Assembly: GCA_020740775.1 (NCBI GenBank)
Contig: JAHEWK010000039.1
Span: 1 to 64,000 of the forward strand
Direction: 5' to 3'
Source: Ilyonectria destructans
Lineage: Eukaryota > Ascomycota > Sordariomycetes > Hypocreales > Nectriaceae
DNA: 64,000 bases
In this document: positions 10,923 through 20,900 of the stretch, in pieces
How positions within the stretch are numbered: the stretch's first letter is position 1
Layout: each line of letters begins with the position of its first letter
The notes under the pieces: model-generated
Told to the model about the DNA's origin: nothing
The model's database searches: none
The model's input: only the letters and a program-made list of their open reading frames with translations
Program-made: the position numbers and the translations under genes

Positions 10923-11061
10923 GTGGCTTATGGAACAAATCCTGATCGTTTCCATGATAGTTTCCGTCAAGTGCCGCTTGTGCTATTTCCGTGAATCGCA
11001 TGCTGAGTCTGATCATAAAGGCGCGAATGTGCTCAACGGTTGGAAGTGGCTTGCAATGCAA
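10923..11061 (-). pseudogene. Possible dynamin-like GTPase fragment
   Basis: The minus frame reads LPTVEHIRAFMIRLSMRF, then TEIAQAALDGNYHGND and DLF. This resembles the segment of fungal dynamin-like proteins where an S-x-x-F helix is followed by AAxDGxY and a short acidic/Phe motif. The pogo element inserted immediately downstream. Across the TA site the frame meets a stop after a few codons. Only some 45 residues support the call, so it is tentative. Confidence 0.35.
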
Positions 11062-11615
11062 TCGAGCTTTACTTAGGAGAGTTCTCCGGAAATCGAACTT
11101 CTCGGCTTAGTCATTCTTGAGTGATCTTTGGCGACTGATACATGGGCACCCAGGTGCCCAAACAAGTCGGGTTTTAGATCAAGCATGACTTACGACTCAT
11201 CGCCGTTTTGTTCCGGTATAGCCGCCCAGCCGCCCTCTCCCAATTTCTGGCCTGAAAGCCGACTTATCCCAAATTACCATGCACCCGTGCATGGTCGTCT
11301 CAAGCTTCTTTCCCGGCTGGAACGGCTATGCCTGGTATACTAGGGATATTACTACGTACTACGGTCCGGGCTGCGCCGTGCTGTATCTGGGTCGGTTGCT
11401 GATGTCCGATCTATCCGACGGTACGAAGTATTTAGACCCGCCTTTCTTGGAGAATGATCAGCCATTAGTACAAAACGGCCGTAGTGCGTTTCTGAATGTG
11501 ACAAGAAGACCCCGCCGAAGCAAAAAGTTGAAATGCGACCGGGAGCTCCCATGTAGTGGCTACACAGCCTGCAAGTTCACATGCAGCTACGGTAGCTATG
11601 GCAGCTACGGCTACC
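11062..11615. other. No gene recognised
   Basis: Contains an 8-bp inverted repeat ACCATGCA/TGCATGGT near 11277-11296 and a few GTAGCTACGG-like words near 11585-11610. No coding signal that I trust. Confidence 0.35.
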
Positions 11616-11969
11616 TGTTGGAATATGACCCTGTATAACGAAACCTCTGATAGATTGATATCCGGACCTTAGTCAGAAGGGGGGGTATGATGGCGACCCA
11701 TACCTGCACGGGTACCCGTGCAACTAAGGTCACATGACATTTACACGGGTAGCCGTGCAAGTAAGATTCCTTATGTAAGTAAGGGCATCCGTAGCTACGT
11801 GAGAGAGATATCTCTTTTCTATCTGCAGAAGCCGTATTTACATGTAATTGAAGGAAGACGATGATTTGGTGTACATACAGCTATTCAATGTATTACATTT
11901 GATCCGTTGGCAACGTACCAGTCTGCGCAAGGCCGTGAATAACACACGATACTTGGTCATAACACCACA

Positions 11970-12035
11970 GCAGTCATATGTAAGTGAATGACTTCAACGC
12001 CTGCAGTCATGTGTAAGTGAATGACTTCAACGCCT
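11970..12035 (+). repeat. Two 33-bp tandem repeats upstream of the MULE passenger gene
   Basis: Two copies of a unit starting GCAGTCATATGTAAGTGAAT, differing at one base, end directly in front of the TATA box at 12040. The position suggests a duplicated upstream activating site. Confidence 0.8.
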
Positions 12036-12039
12036 GCAG

Positions 12040-12048
12040 TATATAAAG
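12040..12048 (+). promoter_or_regulatory. TATA box of the MULE passenger gene
   Basis: TATATAAAG lies 64 bp before the ATG at 12104 and is followed by a CT-rich leader (CTCTTCCTCTTGG and CCCTCTTTC), the usual arrangement around fungal transcription starts. Confidence 0.65.
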
Positions 12049-12103
12049 CAGAACTCTTCCTCTTGGAAGAAGCCCTCTTTCTATATTAAGCAACACTATC
12101 AAG

Positions 12104-12733
12104 ATGTACAACCGCAATCAAAGTCAGCGTCAGAACCCCCGGGATATCCCTATCTTCGTAGATCATTCAGCAACACCAGCTGGGGCTTTACCAGTCAACA
12201 CCAATAACCAATTTATCCTACAGCCTATTGCCAATAACCAACAAACGCAGCCCCCAGCCCGCCTTGTTCATCCAACAACGGTACCATTCCCAGTTGAGTA
12301 TTGGAGGGCTACTACGACCCTGCCAACGGATCCAATGTCTCCCACCACGCTCTATGCAGACCCCCAAGCACTCATAAGAGCTCAAGCTACTCAATATCCT
12401 CCTCAAGGGCGCTCTGTTACTACAGAGGTAATGCCATTTGGATATCAGCTTACTGGAGAGTGGCATATTGGGTTTCTTAATAATGTTCTTTACCAAGGGC
12501 AACAGCGCCCTTATCCGGATGTAACTCCTATGTGGAATTACAATCAGCTTCGAAATATCGATAATGAATATCGTAATATGAACATCACGGTCCCAGGCAC
12601 AAACTGGCCAACAGCTGCTGTAGGGATGACTACTAACCTACCAGCACTCCGGGCAGCAGAGAGGTCAGGGATGCATATTTGGAATGTCGATCAGAATGGG
12701 TATGTTATGTGGATGTGGCAGGGAACGCAGTAA
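12104..12733 (+). CDS. MULE passenger protein of unknown function
   Basis: A single-exon, 209-residue ORF inside the MULE, transcribed opposite to the transposase. It has its own TATA box, CT-rich leader, a good ATG context (AAGATG) and an AATAAA-like signal (TTCAATAAATAC) shortly after the stop. The N-terminal third is Gln/Asn/Pro-rich and looks disordered. The C-terminal half is rich in Trp, Tyr, Gly and Asn (for example GYQLTGEWHIGFLNNVLYQG and NGYVMWMWQG) and looks like a folded domain. I do not recognise it. It has no DDE, zinc or HTH motif, so it is not an obvious second transposition protein. It may be a captured host gene or an accessory factor. The frame is clean while the neighbouring transposase has a stop. 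Confidence 0.7.
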   Translation: MYNRNQSQRQNPRDIPIFVDHSATPAGALPVNTNNQFILQPIANNQQTQPPARLVHPTTVPFPVEYWRATTTLPTDPMSPTTLYADPQALIRAQATQYPPQGRSVTTEVMPFGYQLTGEWHIGFLNNVLYQGQQRPYPDVTPMWNYNQLRNIDNEYRNMNITVPGTNWPTAAVGMTTNLPALRAAERSGMHIWNVDQNGYVMWMWQGTQ

Positions 12734-12953
12734 TACTATAGAAGAGTTCAATAAATACACTATTGTGTTATTTTTGCAGTATCTCTGGTTATCTTATGGG
12801 CAACCACTAAGCCTACTTAACTCTACATAGGAACTCGGCCACAACTCGATCAAACTAAGCCATTGGGTCACTATAACTATACTCGGAGATTCTCCTTTTC
12901 TTTCTCTTTCTAATGATATATTCTGATTGCATCCCCTATTACTCTTCCAAGTA

Positions 12954-15449
12954 TCAGCAGGGGGGGTTCTCATCGCCGTACAATCTCTCCTGTAATTGAA
13001 GATCTCTCTCAGCCGCATCCCAAATATCTTGCATGCCTCGCCGCCCTGAGAAAGGCTGCTCTGCCATCTCAATCCCTACATTCTGTTCAACTCGCTCATT
13101 CTCAGCTTTATCCCAATCAAGATAACTCATCATTTCCTCCTTAGTCCAGTCTCTGATGCCATTTCCCGCCCTGCAACGGCTCCCCATTTGCTTATAGTCA
13201 AGGCACCAGTCATATTCTGCTTTGCTGTAGCGTAGAGGCAGTCCGATAGCCTTGCGGTATTGCTGATTGGTCTTGTAGGCTCCCCGAGGCAACGTATTGA
13301 ACCAGGCCTCTCGTGCTTCTTTGTATCGTTGGAAGATAGCACGGGGGTCATCAACTCGTAGTTCAGACACTGTTGCTGCCTGTGCCACTGTGACAGTTAT
13401 AAGTCCGGCTGCTAAAGGAGATACTACCTGAGTTGTATGTGTTGTTGTGTGTGTCGTTGTGTAGGCTACAGTCTCAGATACTGTAGAGGATCCTGCTTGG
13501 GATAATGGGGATAGTGAGCGGGTTACAGAGCGAGATGATGTGTGTGTTGTTGTATGCGTTATTGTAGTGGTTTGGGCGGGAGCTGGCAATAGATGTTCGT
13601 AGCGTAAAGGGCATGCTTTAGACCTCATTGTGTGGCCTTTCTCATGACATCTCGAACAAGTTGGCAGAGCCTTTGGTTGTACTGCCTTCTCAACCTGTTC
13701 AAATGTACAGGGCTCCCGCTGTGTGCTTGTTGGTGGCAGTGTTGAACGAGCTGCTAGACGATCAAACTGCTTGTGAGGCTCAATAATAAGCCGGGGAATT
13801 CCTGAGCGTTGAAGATGCCAATGTGAATGGAAATGATGCAGTTGAAGGGGCTGATTTTGCCCTATCAAAGGCTGAAGGGCATGAGCACAAGGCAGACCAA
13901 GAGTCTTAGTAAAGGCCCCTGTACATGCAGGATGTTCCTTCAGTAGTCGTTCCCGTTGAGTCTCGACCTTCCGTAGGGCTTCATGTGAGATCCAACCATG
14001 CATATTACTGTACAATACCCCGGAGAGCCGAAGAGGTATAGCGATATGCTGCCTGGCCTAATTTGCCTCAAGTTCAATAAGCTGATTCCGTACAACAAGC
14101 TTGATGACCCGCCATGCTTCAAAGAGGTCAACTTGTGAGGTTTTCAAGTGACTCTTAATAAGCTGGTGAATGCCCTCACACCTTGATGTGACATATTGCT
14201 CAAAGTGAAGGTATTGGCCGACCCATACCTTCACGAATTTCTGCTTGTGGAGATCTAGCCAGGTCTCCATGATGTAGCCCACTTCGTTGATATAGTCAGG
14301 GATATAATGCTTCCTGAACTTCTCAAGTCTCTCATTGTAGATATCCTCAGTCGGTGAGGCTACAATCTCATGCCAATATCCATAGAATGCCTTCCACTCT
14401 TCATACCCTTGAGGATTGTCTTTATCTTTAGTAAATGCAGGCATACAGTAGCTTAGGACTGCTTTGTTGATATGCCATAAGCATAACATCAAGATTGACT
14501 CAGGGAAACAAGAGGGAGAGGAAACAGCATTCATACAAGCAAGGCAGCGATCTGTAATTATCACAGATGGAAGGGCTGCTCCATGAAGCTCATACATATA
14601 CCGCAACTCTTCAAGAGCCCAGATAAAGTCTTCCTCTTCCTCACCACTAAGGAATGCAAATGCAATACAGAAGGATCGTTGACAAGCATCAACACCAACT
14701 ATATCGAGAAGCGGCATCTTGTACTTGTTGGTCTTATATGTGCAGTCCAATATAAGCACTTCAGGATATGACTGGAGGTATCCCAGTGACTTCGGGTGTG
14801 CAAATAACACTGCCACAACTCTCTCGCTCTGATCAAGGCGAATTCGGCTCCAGAAGCCCTCACTCTTAAGCTGGTCAGCAAGGGCATGCATGTTGCTTTG
14901 ACCCCGAGCAAGCTCCCGTTTGCCCTGTGCAATGCAGTTGTAGACATCTTGATTGATAGCAAGTGTGTCTGACGTCAGGCGTAAAAAGGATATAATTGCC
15001 TTTGGCGCAGCACCAGCATTAGTGAGTTGGTGGACTGTTTTTTGCTGTGGGCGTGATAGCCGACGAAGCTCGGGATGTGACCGTTGACCGGCACTTGGTT
15101 CGTGATTATGTTGATCAAAGCCAACCCCAGGACGATGCCCCAGACTCCATTTAGTCTTACATAGACTTTCCTTTGCTATGACAGAGAAGAGACATCCTGT
15201 ACGACGTGACTCTGTCTGTTTCTTTGAGGCTGAGACCGAAGGAGGCCTGCGCCCTGCTCCACGGTCACAGTTGAATGTAACGGTATTTCTTCCACTCTTA
15301 CTTATCGAAGATCGTAAGACCACAAAGGCATAACCTCGTGGCGCTGCCCAAGCATTGATTGCTGTACGTAATTCCTCCCGTGAGTTGAATTCGCCTTCAG
15401 GAGGAAGGGCATCGTCAGGGAAAGTTCGGGGGACGCCAATTGGGTCCAT
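12954..15449 (-). pseudogene. MULE transposase (Hop-like) with one internal in-frame stop
   Basis: From the ATG at 15449 the frame runs to 12954, with a single TAG at 14060-14058. Read past it, the product would be 831 residues, close to Hop's 836. Domains in order: an N-terminal FAR1/WRKY-GCM1-type DNA-binding region (GEFNSREELRTAINAWAAP, CDRGAG, RRTGCLF); the MULE catalytic domain with LILDCTYKTNKYKMPLLDIV, ITDRCLACMNAV and LCLWHINKAVL; after the stop a SWIM-like LPCAHALQPL; and a CSRCHEKGHTM zinc knuckle-like C-terminus. The stop replaces what would be a Gln codon by CAG to TAG. The first ATG is at 15449; upstream in-frame codons come from 30-bp tandem repeats in the 5' leader. The protein is either dead or made by readthrough. 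Confidence 0.85.
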
Positions 15450-15474
15450 AATAGCAGAAGAAAGGCGTGGCAAG

Positions 15475-15545
15475 TTGAATTGATGTAACAGAAGCTGTTG
15501 ACCGTTGAATTGACGTGATAGAAGCTGTTGACCGTTGAATTGGTA
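15475..15545 (-). repeat. 30-bp tandem repeats in the MULE transposase leader
   Basis: Units starting GTTGAATTGA and containing GAAGCTGTTGACC occur twice plus a partial third copy, between the right TIR and the transposase ATG. They may be subterminal transposase-binding or promoter sites. Confidence 0.7.
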
Positions 15546-15892
15546 TGCAAATAAGGCCACGTAATGCAGCTACGGATGCCCTTACTTACATAAGGAATCT
15601 TACTTGCACGGCTACCCGTGTAAATGTCATGTGACCTTAGTTGCACGGGTACCCGTGCAGGTATGGGTCGCCGGGTATGATAACCCCTCTTCCGGCCGAT
15701 CCGGATGACGAGGACAAGCAATCATCAACATCATCATCATCAATCTAAATACTATTGCATTGATCAAATTGACCGTAACGGATCTATCACTACCTTAAAC
15801 CCGGGAACTAAGTAGACGAAGGACCGGTGCTGGACAACAAGATTCTTGAGTAACCTCGGACCTGGCACCGGACTATTCGATGATTTGGAGAC

Positions 15893-16076
15893 TGTTGGAA
15901 AGAGAGGGAGACCCTGTACTAGGAAACCCTCGATAGATTGATATCCGGACCTTAGTCATGAAGGGGGTCAGATAACCCCTCTTCGGGCCGGTCCGGATGA
16001 CCGGAAGGTCATCGCGATGATCATCATCAATTTGAACACTATTGCATCGATCAAATCGACCGTAACGGATCCAAAA
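15893..16076 (+). repeat. Second solo Copia LTR
   Basis: Starts TGTTGGA and ends CCGTAACGGATCCAAAA, is diverged from the complete element's LTRs, and is flanked by the direct repeat GAGAC (15888-15892 and 16077-16081). It is an older insertion of the same family reduced by LTR recombination. Confidence 0.88.
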
Positions 16077-16378
16077 GAGACCCAAGGACGCAATAGTAAC
16101 AAACCTTGTTGACAGCTGACTGGCGAGAAAAGATGGGCATGGGACGCCGAGTGATACTTGTGACCAGGAAATAAAACGCCTCCGTTCACTAGCAAATTCA
16201 AAGGGCTGCGAAGTACCAGCTTTTCCCCAATTGGCAGGCGTTTTCCAAATTAACGAACTCCCCGCCTAGTGGAACCTGATGGGGGACCACTTTTGGGCCC
16301 CCTTAGTACTACTTCGTACGGAGCATAGCGGTGTCGAACACCTGGTACCCACCTGGCTTATTATTGACTTTGACTAAG
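16077..16378. other. No gene recognised
   Basis: Short spacer between a solo LTR and the complete Copia element; nothing recognisable. Confidence 0.4.
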
Positions 16379-16561
16379 TGTTGGATTACGACCCTGTATT
16401 ACGAAACCTCTGATAGATTGATATCCTGACCTTAGTCAGAAGGGGGGCCTGATAACCCCTCTTCCAGCCGGTCCGGATGACCGGCACAAGCAATCATCAA
16501 CATCATCATCACTGCTTTGAACACTATCCATTTGATCAAATTGACCGTAACGGATCCAACA
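16379..16561 (+). repeat. Copia 5' LTR
   Basis: 183 bp, TG...CA termini, same sequence as 21732-21914. Contains the Copia promoter region, though no clear TATA box is visible. Confidence 0.95.
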
Positions 16562-16575
16562 ATTAAGAGTCTCAT
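16562..16575 (+). promoter_or_regulatory. Copia primer-binding site, probably for a tRNA-Lys(CUU) half molecule
   Basis: ATTAAGAGTCTCAT directly abuts the 5' LTR. Its complement ATGAGACTCTTAAT matches the anticodon arm of tRNA-Lys(CUU) as I know it from other eukaryotes, ending at about tRNA position 39. Drosophila copia primes in the same way from a tRNA-iMet 5' fragment cut at position 39. The sequence match is seen; use as primer is inferred. Confidence 0.55.
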
Positions 16576-16662
16576 TTGCTTGAACAAGCTAACTGCGCTG
16601 AGATCCATACGGCTTTTATTCCCTATTTTAGATCAATTTTACCTACATCTTCGAACATCGCA

Positions 16663-17946
16663 ATGTCAGACAGAAATACCGCATCCAGCCAAAGATCCTT
16701 CCTTAAGACCTTTGAAGATTGGGCAGATTGGGACAGGGACTGTCAATCCAAGGCAAATTCCGCTAAGGTCTGGCATCTAATGGACCCAGATCGGGACGAT
16801 CAGCCCCTAGAAGAGCCGGTCAGACCAACCTTCGACGCCTATTTCCGCAGGATCCCGGCACAGCGGATCGAGCCCGAATCACCCCGTGATACCCGACGGT
16901 CAGCCAGTCAGGGATCTAGTCAGACCCTTCCTACGATCCCGATCATCATCCCTGAGTCGAACGATCCGATCGAACGGGCCCGATCCCTTACGGAATTGAC
17001 CGCTGAAGACAGAGCTATCTATCAGTCTGAACGTAGGGACTACGAACAAGACTATAGAAGGTTTGAGAAACAGCATCAATGGATCGATAAGATGAAGGAC
17101 TGGATCACAGATACAGTTGATAAGGGCCTGAAGGCCAGCTCTTGCGATCCCAAACAGGATCTAAGGAGCTGGTATTCCAACCTTAGGAAGAGCGTTGGAG
17201 CCTCTACGACTGAGCAGCAAAATGAGGCTCTAGCCAAATACCAGAAGATCCTATCTGCCATGCCGAGGTCTTCAAAGGAATTCCTAAACTGGCTTACGAA
17301 TTGGGAACAAGCTACATATCAGGCCCAGGTCAGAGGGATTGGAGGTCTAGATAACCCCAATGTGTGGTTCAGCAACCTATGCCTTGCAATCCGGCCTATC
17401 CTAGGCAGCTGGGTCTCGAACTATCAAGGGATCTACCGTTCCGAGCTAGAAGATAAATCCCTAGCTATTCGGACTGTGGCTAAGAACCTTCGCCAAGAGG
17501 TCAGTCAGGCCGGCTTACAACAGCCAGCTAGAAACCCGGCTCCTCGGGTCAGAAAGGGGGTCTTTGGCCCTACCTACGATAACGACCCTGATCAGACCGA
17601 CCAACCGGATCAGGGACAGGATCCAGATAAGGAAGGTCAGCAGGCCGGACCCTCCCGGCAGAAACGGAATAAGAAACGCAGGCCCGATCAATCGGGCCCT
17701 CCGGCAAAGAAGGTCAAAGCCAAGAACGACCTGGATCAGGAAGATGAGGGCCCGATCTGTGAGGCCTGTGATGGCCACTGGCATACCTGGGCAAAATGCC
17801 ACTATGTCTTTCCATCTAGGGCCCCAGACTCCTTTGAATTCCGACCTGTGATCCAAGACGCTGTTAAATACCGACTTTCCAAGCCCGAGTGGAAGGACAG
17901 GCTCCAAGCCCTGAAAGGGGCCCCCGGACCGGCTAAGTCAGATTGA
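16663..17946 (+). CDS. Copia Gag
   Basis: 427 residues from ATG 16663. An earlier in-frame ATG at 16576 lies within the PBS leader and is less likely. The N-terminal two thirds are a helical, charged capsid-like region (EQDYRRFEKQHQWIDKMKDW). The C-terminal third is Lys/Arg/Asp/Pro-rich and carries one CCHC zinc knuckle, CEACDGHWHTWAKC (C-X2-C-X4-H-X4-C), for RNA packaging. The frame ends in TGA at 17944-17946, followed without frame change by pol. Gag would form the cytoplasmic virus-like particle. Its stop lies in the context TGACTAG, which suggests that Gag is made in excess and a small share is extended into Gag-Pol. Confidence 0.9.
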   Translation: MSDRNTASSQRSFLKTFEDWADWDRDCQSKANSAKVWHLMDPDRDDQPLEEPVRPTFDAYFRRIPAQRIEPESPRDTRRSASQGSSQTLPTIPIIIPESNDPIERARSLTELTAEDRAIYQSERRDYEQDYRRFEKQHQWIDKMKDWITDTVDKGLKASSCDPKQDLRSWYSNLRKSVGASTTEQQNEALAKYQKILSAMPRSSKEFLNWLTNWEQATYQAQVRGIGGLDNPNVWFSNLCLAIRPILGSWVSNYQGIYRSELEDKSLAIRTVAKNLRQEVSQAGLQQPARNPAPRVRKGVFGPTYDNDPDQTDQPDQGQDPDKEGQQAGPSRQKRNKKRRPDQSGPPAKKVKAKNDLDQEDEGPICEACDGHWHTWAKCHYVFPSRAPDSFEFRPVIQDAVKYRLSKPEWKDRLQALKGAPGPAKSD

Positions 17947-20900
17947 CTAGGCCGGAAGGTCGGCCGTTGCGATGACCTGATAACCCCTATCCGGGCGGCC
18001 TTTGCAGTATCAGGATATCCTCTACGGAAGTCAGCTATCCTAGACTCCGGGACCACAATCCATATCTTCAATGAGATCAGCCGATTCCTAGGATATCAGC
18101 CTGCTAGTGCTGATGACGTCCTTATTGCTGGAGAACACGAAGTCCTAGTCCAAGGATACGGCAAAGTCAACCTGATGACCAAGGGACCTAAGGGCCCTAG
18201 GGTTATCCCTCTGTTCGATGTGGCCTTTTGCCCTGACTTCCCTTGCAATCTAGTATCCCTACGAAGACTGCAACGTCAGGGCTATTGGTGGGACACCCGC
18301 CCTGAATTCAACTGTCTTAGGACTTCAGACCATTTGATCGAATGCTTCTTATCTGATCAACATGACCAGTTCGTCCTAGAATACATCCCTTGTGAAGCTG
18401 CCTTTCCTGCCCGGCACAGCCGGTTCAACTCAACTACCCGACCTAAGGAGACCAAGCAAGATGCCCGCCGTTGGCATCTAAGGCTAGGTCATCCGGGGCC
18501 TCAAGCCCTAGAAAGGCTAGTCAGGAAGGTCACAGGGGCCCGGATCAAAGGGATCACAACAGTTGAATGCGATGACTGCGGCACCTCCAAGATGACCCGA
18601 CAAATCAGCCGCCGCCCAAGGGATCTACCAGCCGGACCCGGCTTGAGACTAGCAATTGACTTCTATGACCTGGAAGAGGATCCAGAAGGAAAGGCTAGTC
18701 TGTTATTGATAACAGACCGCTATTCCGGCTACATCTGGGACTATTACCTTGAGACAAGGCAGCACAAGGAGCTAGTCCCGATCTTCAAGGACTTCCTAGG
18801 TCATCTAGTCCGTCAGTATCAGCTGAAGCCCCGGGTCATTGAGTGCGATAGAGAGATCCTAGGAAAGTCCGAAGACCGGCCCCGGCTAGTATATCGGTTC
18901 TTTACCGGGATGAGTATTATCGTGGAGTCAACAGCTGCAGACACAGCTGCCCAGAATGGCGGCGCCGAGCTATCCGGAAAGGTCATCAAGATCAAGGCAA
19001 GGGCCCTACGGTCAGGAGCCCGATTTCCCTCCTTTCTTTGGGTCGAGATCTATCGCACTGCTGTCTATCTGTACAACCGGACCCCTAGGGGGGTCAATAA
19101 CTGGGATACCCCATATGCCCGGTTCCACACAGCAATAGCCCAACGGGACGGTCACGGTCAGGAAAGCAAAGTCCCCTATCTTGGTCACCTACGGGTCTAT
19201 GGATCTAAGGCATTTGCCTTGACCCAAGATGCCCTGAAGGGCAGGAAGAAGCGGCAGCGGCTAAATCCCCGTGCCTGGATCGGCTACCTTGTGGGATACC
19301 AGTCAACTAATATCTATCGGATCTGGAACCCGGCTACTGGGAAGGTCATCTCTACTAGAGATGTCATTTTCAATGAAGACGACCAATTCAACGGAGACAT
19401 CAATCAGCTACAAGATGATTTACTATATATCAGCAGGAAGGAATTAGACCAGCTACTAAACCAGGTGGAAGAGGCTAGTCCGGATCAGTCACCAGATGAA
19501 ACAGCTAGCAGGCTGACCTCTAGGTGGGATCAAACCCACTATGAGGATCAGGGTGTTGTCTACAGCGAGGATCAGGACGATATTGCTGACCTAGGCCCAA
19601 GGGATCAGGTTTATGACCTAGGCCCTAGGGATCAGGTTGATAGTATTGATTCTATCCCGTATGTAGATGGGCCAGGGAATAAAGATATAGGGATGACACT
19701 ATCAGAGGCCAGGTCTGATCAACCAGCTGTAACTGTTGTGCATTCGGTTGAGGAAGGATCTCAAGGACAACTAGGGGAAGGATATGAAGCCTTAGAAGGC
19801 AGTCAATCTGGTGCCCCTAGCTCCTATGATAGATCCTACCCGACTCCTGTATCTCTACTGCCAGTAGCACTTCTAGCGTTGACGATCCAGGATCCTGTAG
19901 ATCCATCTGACGGTAAGCTAGATCCTAGGGACCCTAGGGTCTCTAGGGTTGAACGGTCTGATATCTGGAAGGCTGCCTTCAACGCCGGAAGATTAGCTAG
20001 CCCAATAGGCACCCTCGACGGGAAGGTCATTGATAAGGCTAAGCTGCAACGGCTGTTGAAGAAACCTAGGTCTGTTCATCAAAGTCAGCTACCCAAGCTG
20101 CCGCGGCACCATCGGGATCTAAGGGATCATCCGATGGGGGTCCAATTCGAACAGGCTGAACAAGACCACTTGCAAAGTCATAGGGAAATGGAGTCATGGA
20201 TCGAGATAGATCGAGATGACCCTAGAACCCTAGGGAAACAGACCCTCGATTGCATGTGGGTCTACGTCTACAAGCTAGATAAGCATGGCCGATTTATCAA
20301 GTGCAAGGCCCGGCTAGTTGTTCGAGGAGACCAGCAGCCAAAAGGGCTAGATGAAGAGACTTATGCTGCAACCCTAGCCGGAAGGTCATTCCGGACCCTG
20401 ATTGCAACAGCAGCCCGATTTGACCTGGATCTCATACAGTATGACGCAGTCAACGCCTTTGTCAACGCCAAGCTAGACCGTCAGGTCCTCATGAGAATGC
20501 CACCTGGATATAGGTCCCTAGGAAAGATCCTACTGATCCAGAAAGCTCTGTACGGTCTGCGGGAATCCCCTCTCCTTTGGCAGAAGGAACTCACAGCCAC
20601 ACTCCAAGACCTAGGCTTCAAGCCGGTCCGGCACGAGCCCTGCTGTATGACAAAGGCCGGGATCATCGTCTTCTACTATGTTGACGATATCGTCTTTGCC
20701 TGCCGGAAGGATAAGAGGCCGGACGTTCAGCGGGCTGTTGCCGAGCTTAGAGCCCGTTATGACCTGACCGGTGGACAGGACCTTCAGTGGTTCCTAGGGA
20801 TTGAGGTCATTCGAGACCGAAAGAAAAGACTGATCTGGTTGTCCCAATCCTCGTACCTAACTAAGATAGCTAACCTTGTGGATGACCTAGATCAACGGCA

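Larger units (their letters stand above)
11692..15672 (-). mobile_element. Mutator-like element (Hop-type MULE) with a passenger gene
   Basis: TIRs at 11692-11796 and 15568-15672 are perfect inverted repeats over 105 bp, starting GGCGACCCATACCTGCACGG. The flanking 9-bp direct repeat GGGTATGAT (11683-11691 and 15673-15681) is the standard MULE target duplication. The interior holds a MULE transposase on the minus strand (12954-15449) and an unrelated gene on the plus strand (12104-12733). Element length is 3981 bp. Hop of Fusarium oxysporum is a known fungal MULE with about 100-bp TIRs, a 9-bp TSD and an ~836-residue transposase, which fits apart from the extra gene. Confidence 0.95.
11616..15789 (+). 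repeat. Solo Copia LTR split by a MULE insertion
   Basis: The halves 11616-11691 and 15682-15789 together form one LTR of the same family as the complete Copia at 16379-21914 (starts TGTTGGA, shares GAAACCTCTGATAGATTGAT and ATCAAATTGACCGTAACGGA). It is flanked by the 5-bp direct repeat CTACC (11611-11615 and 15790-15794), so the LTR itself inserted as a Copia element and later recombined to a solo LTR before, or after, the MULE landed in it. Confidence 0.9.
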
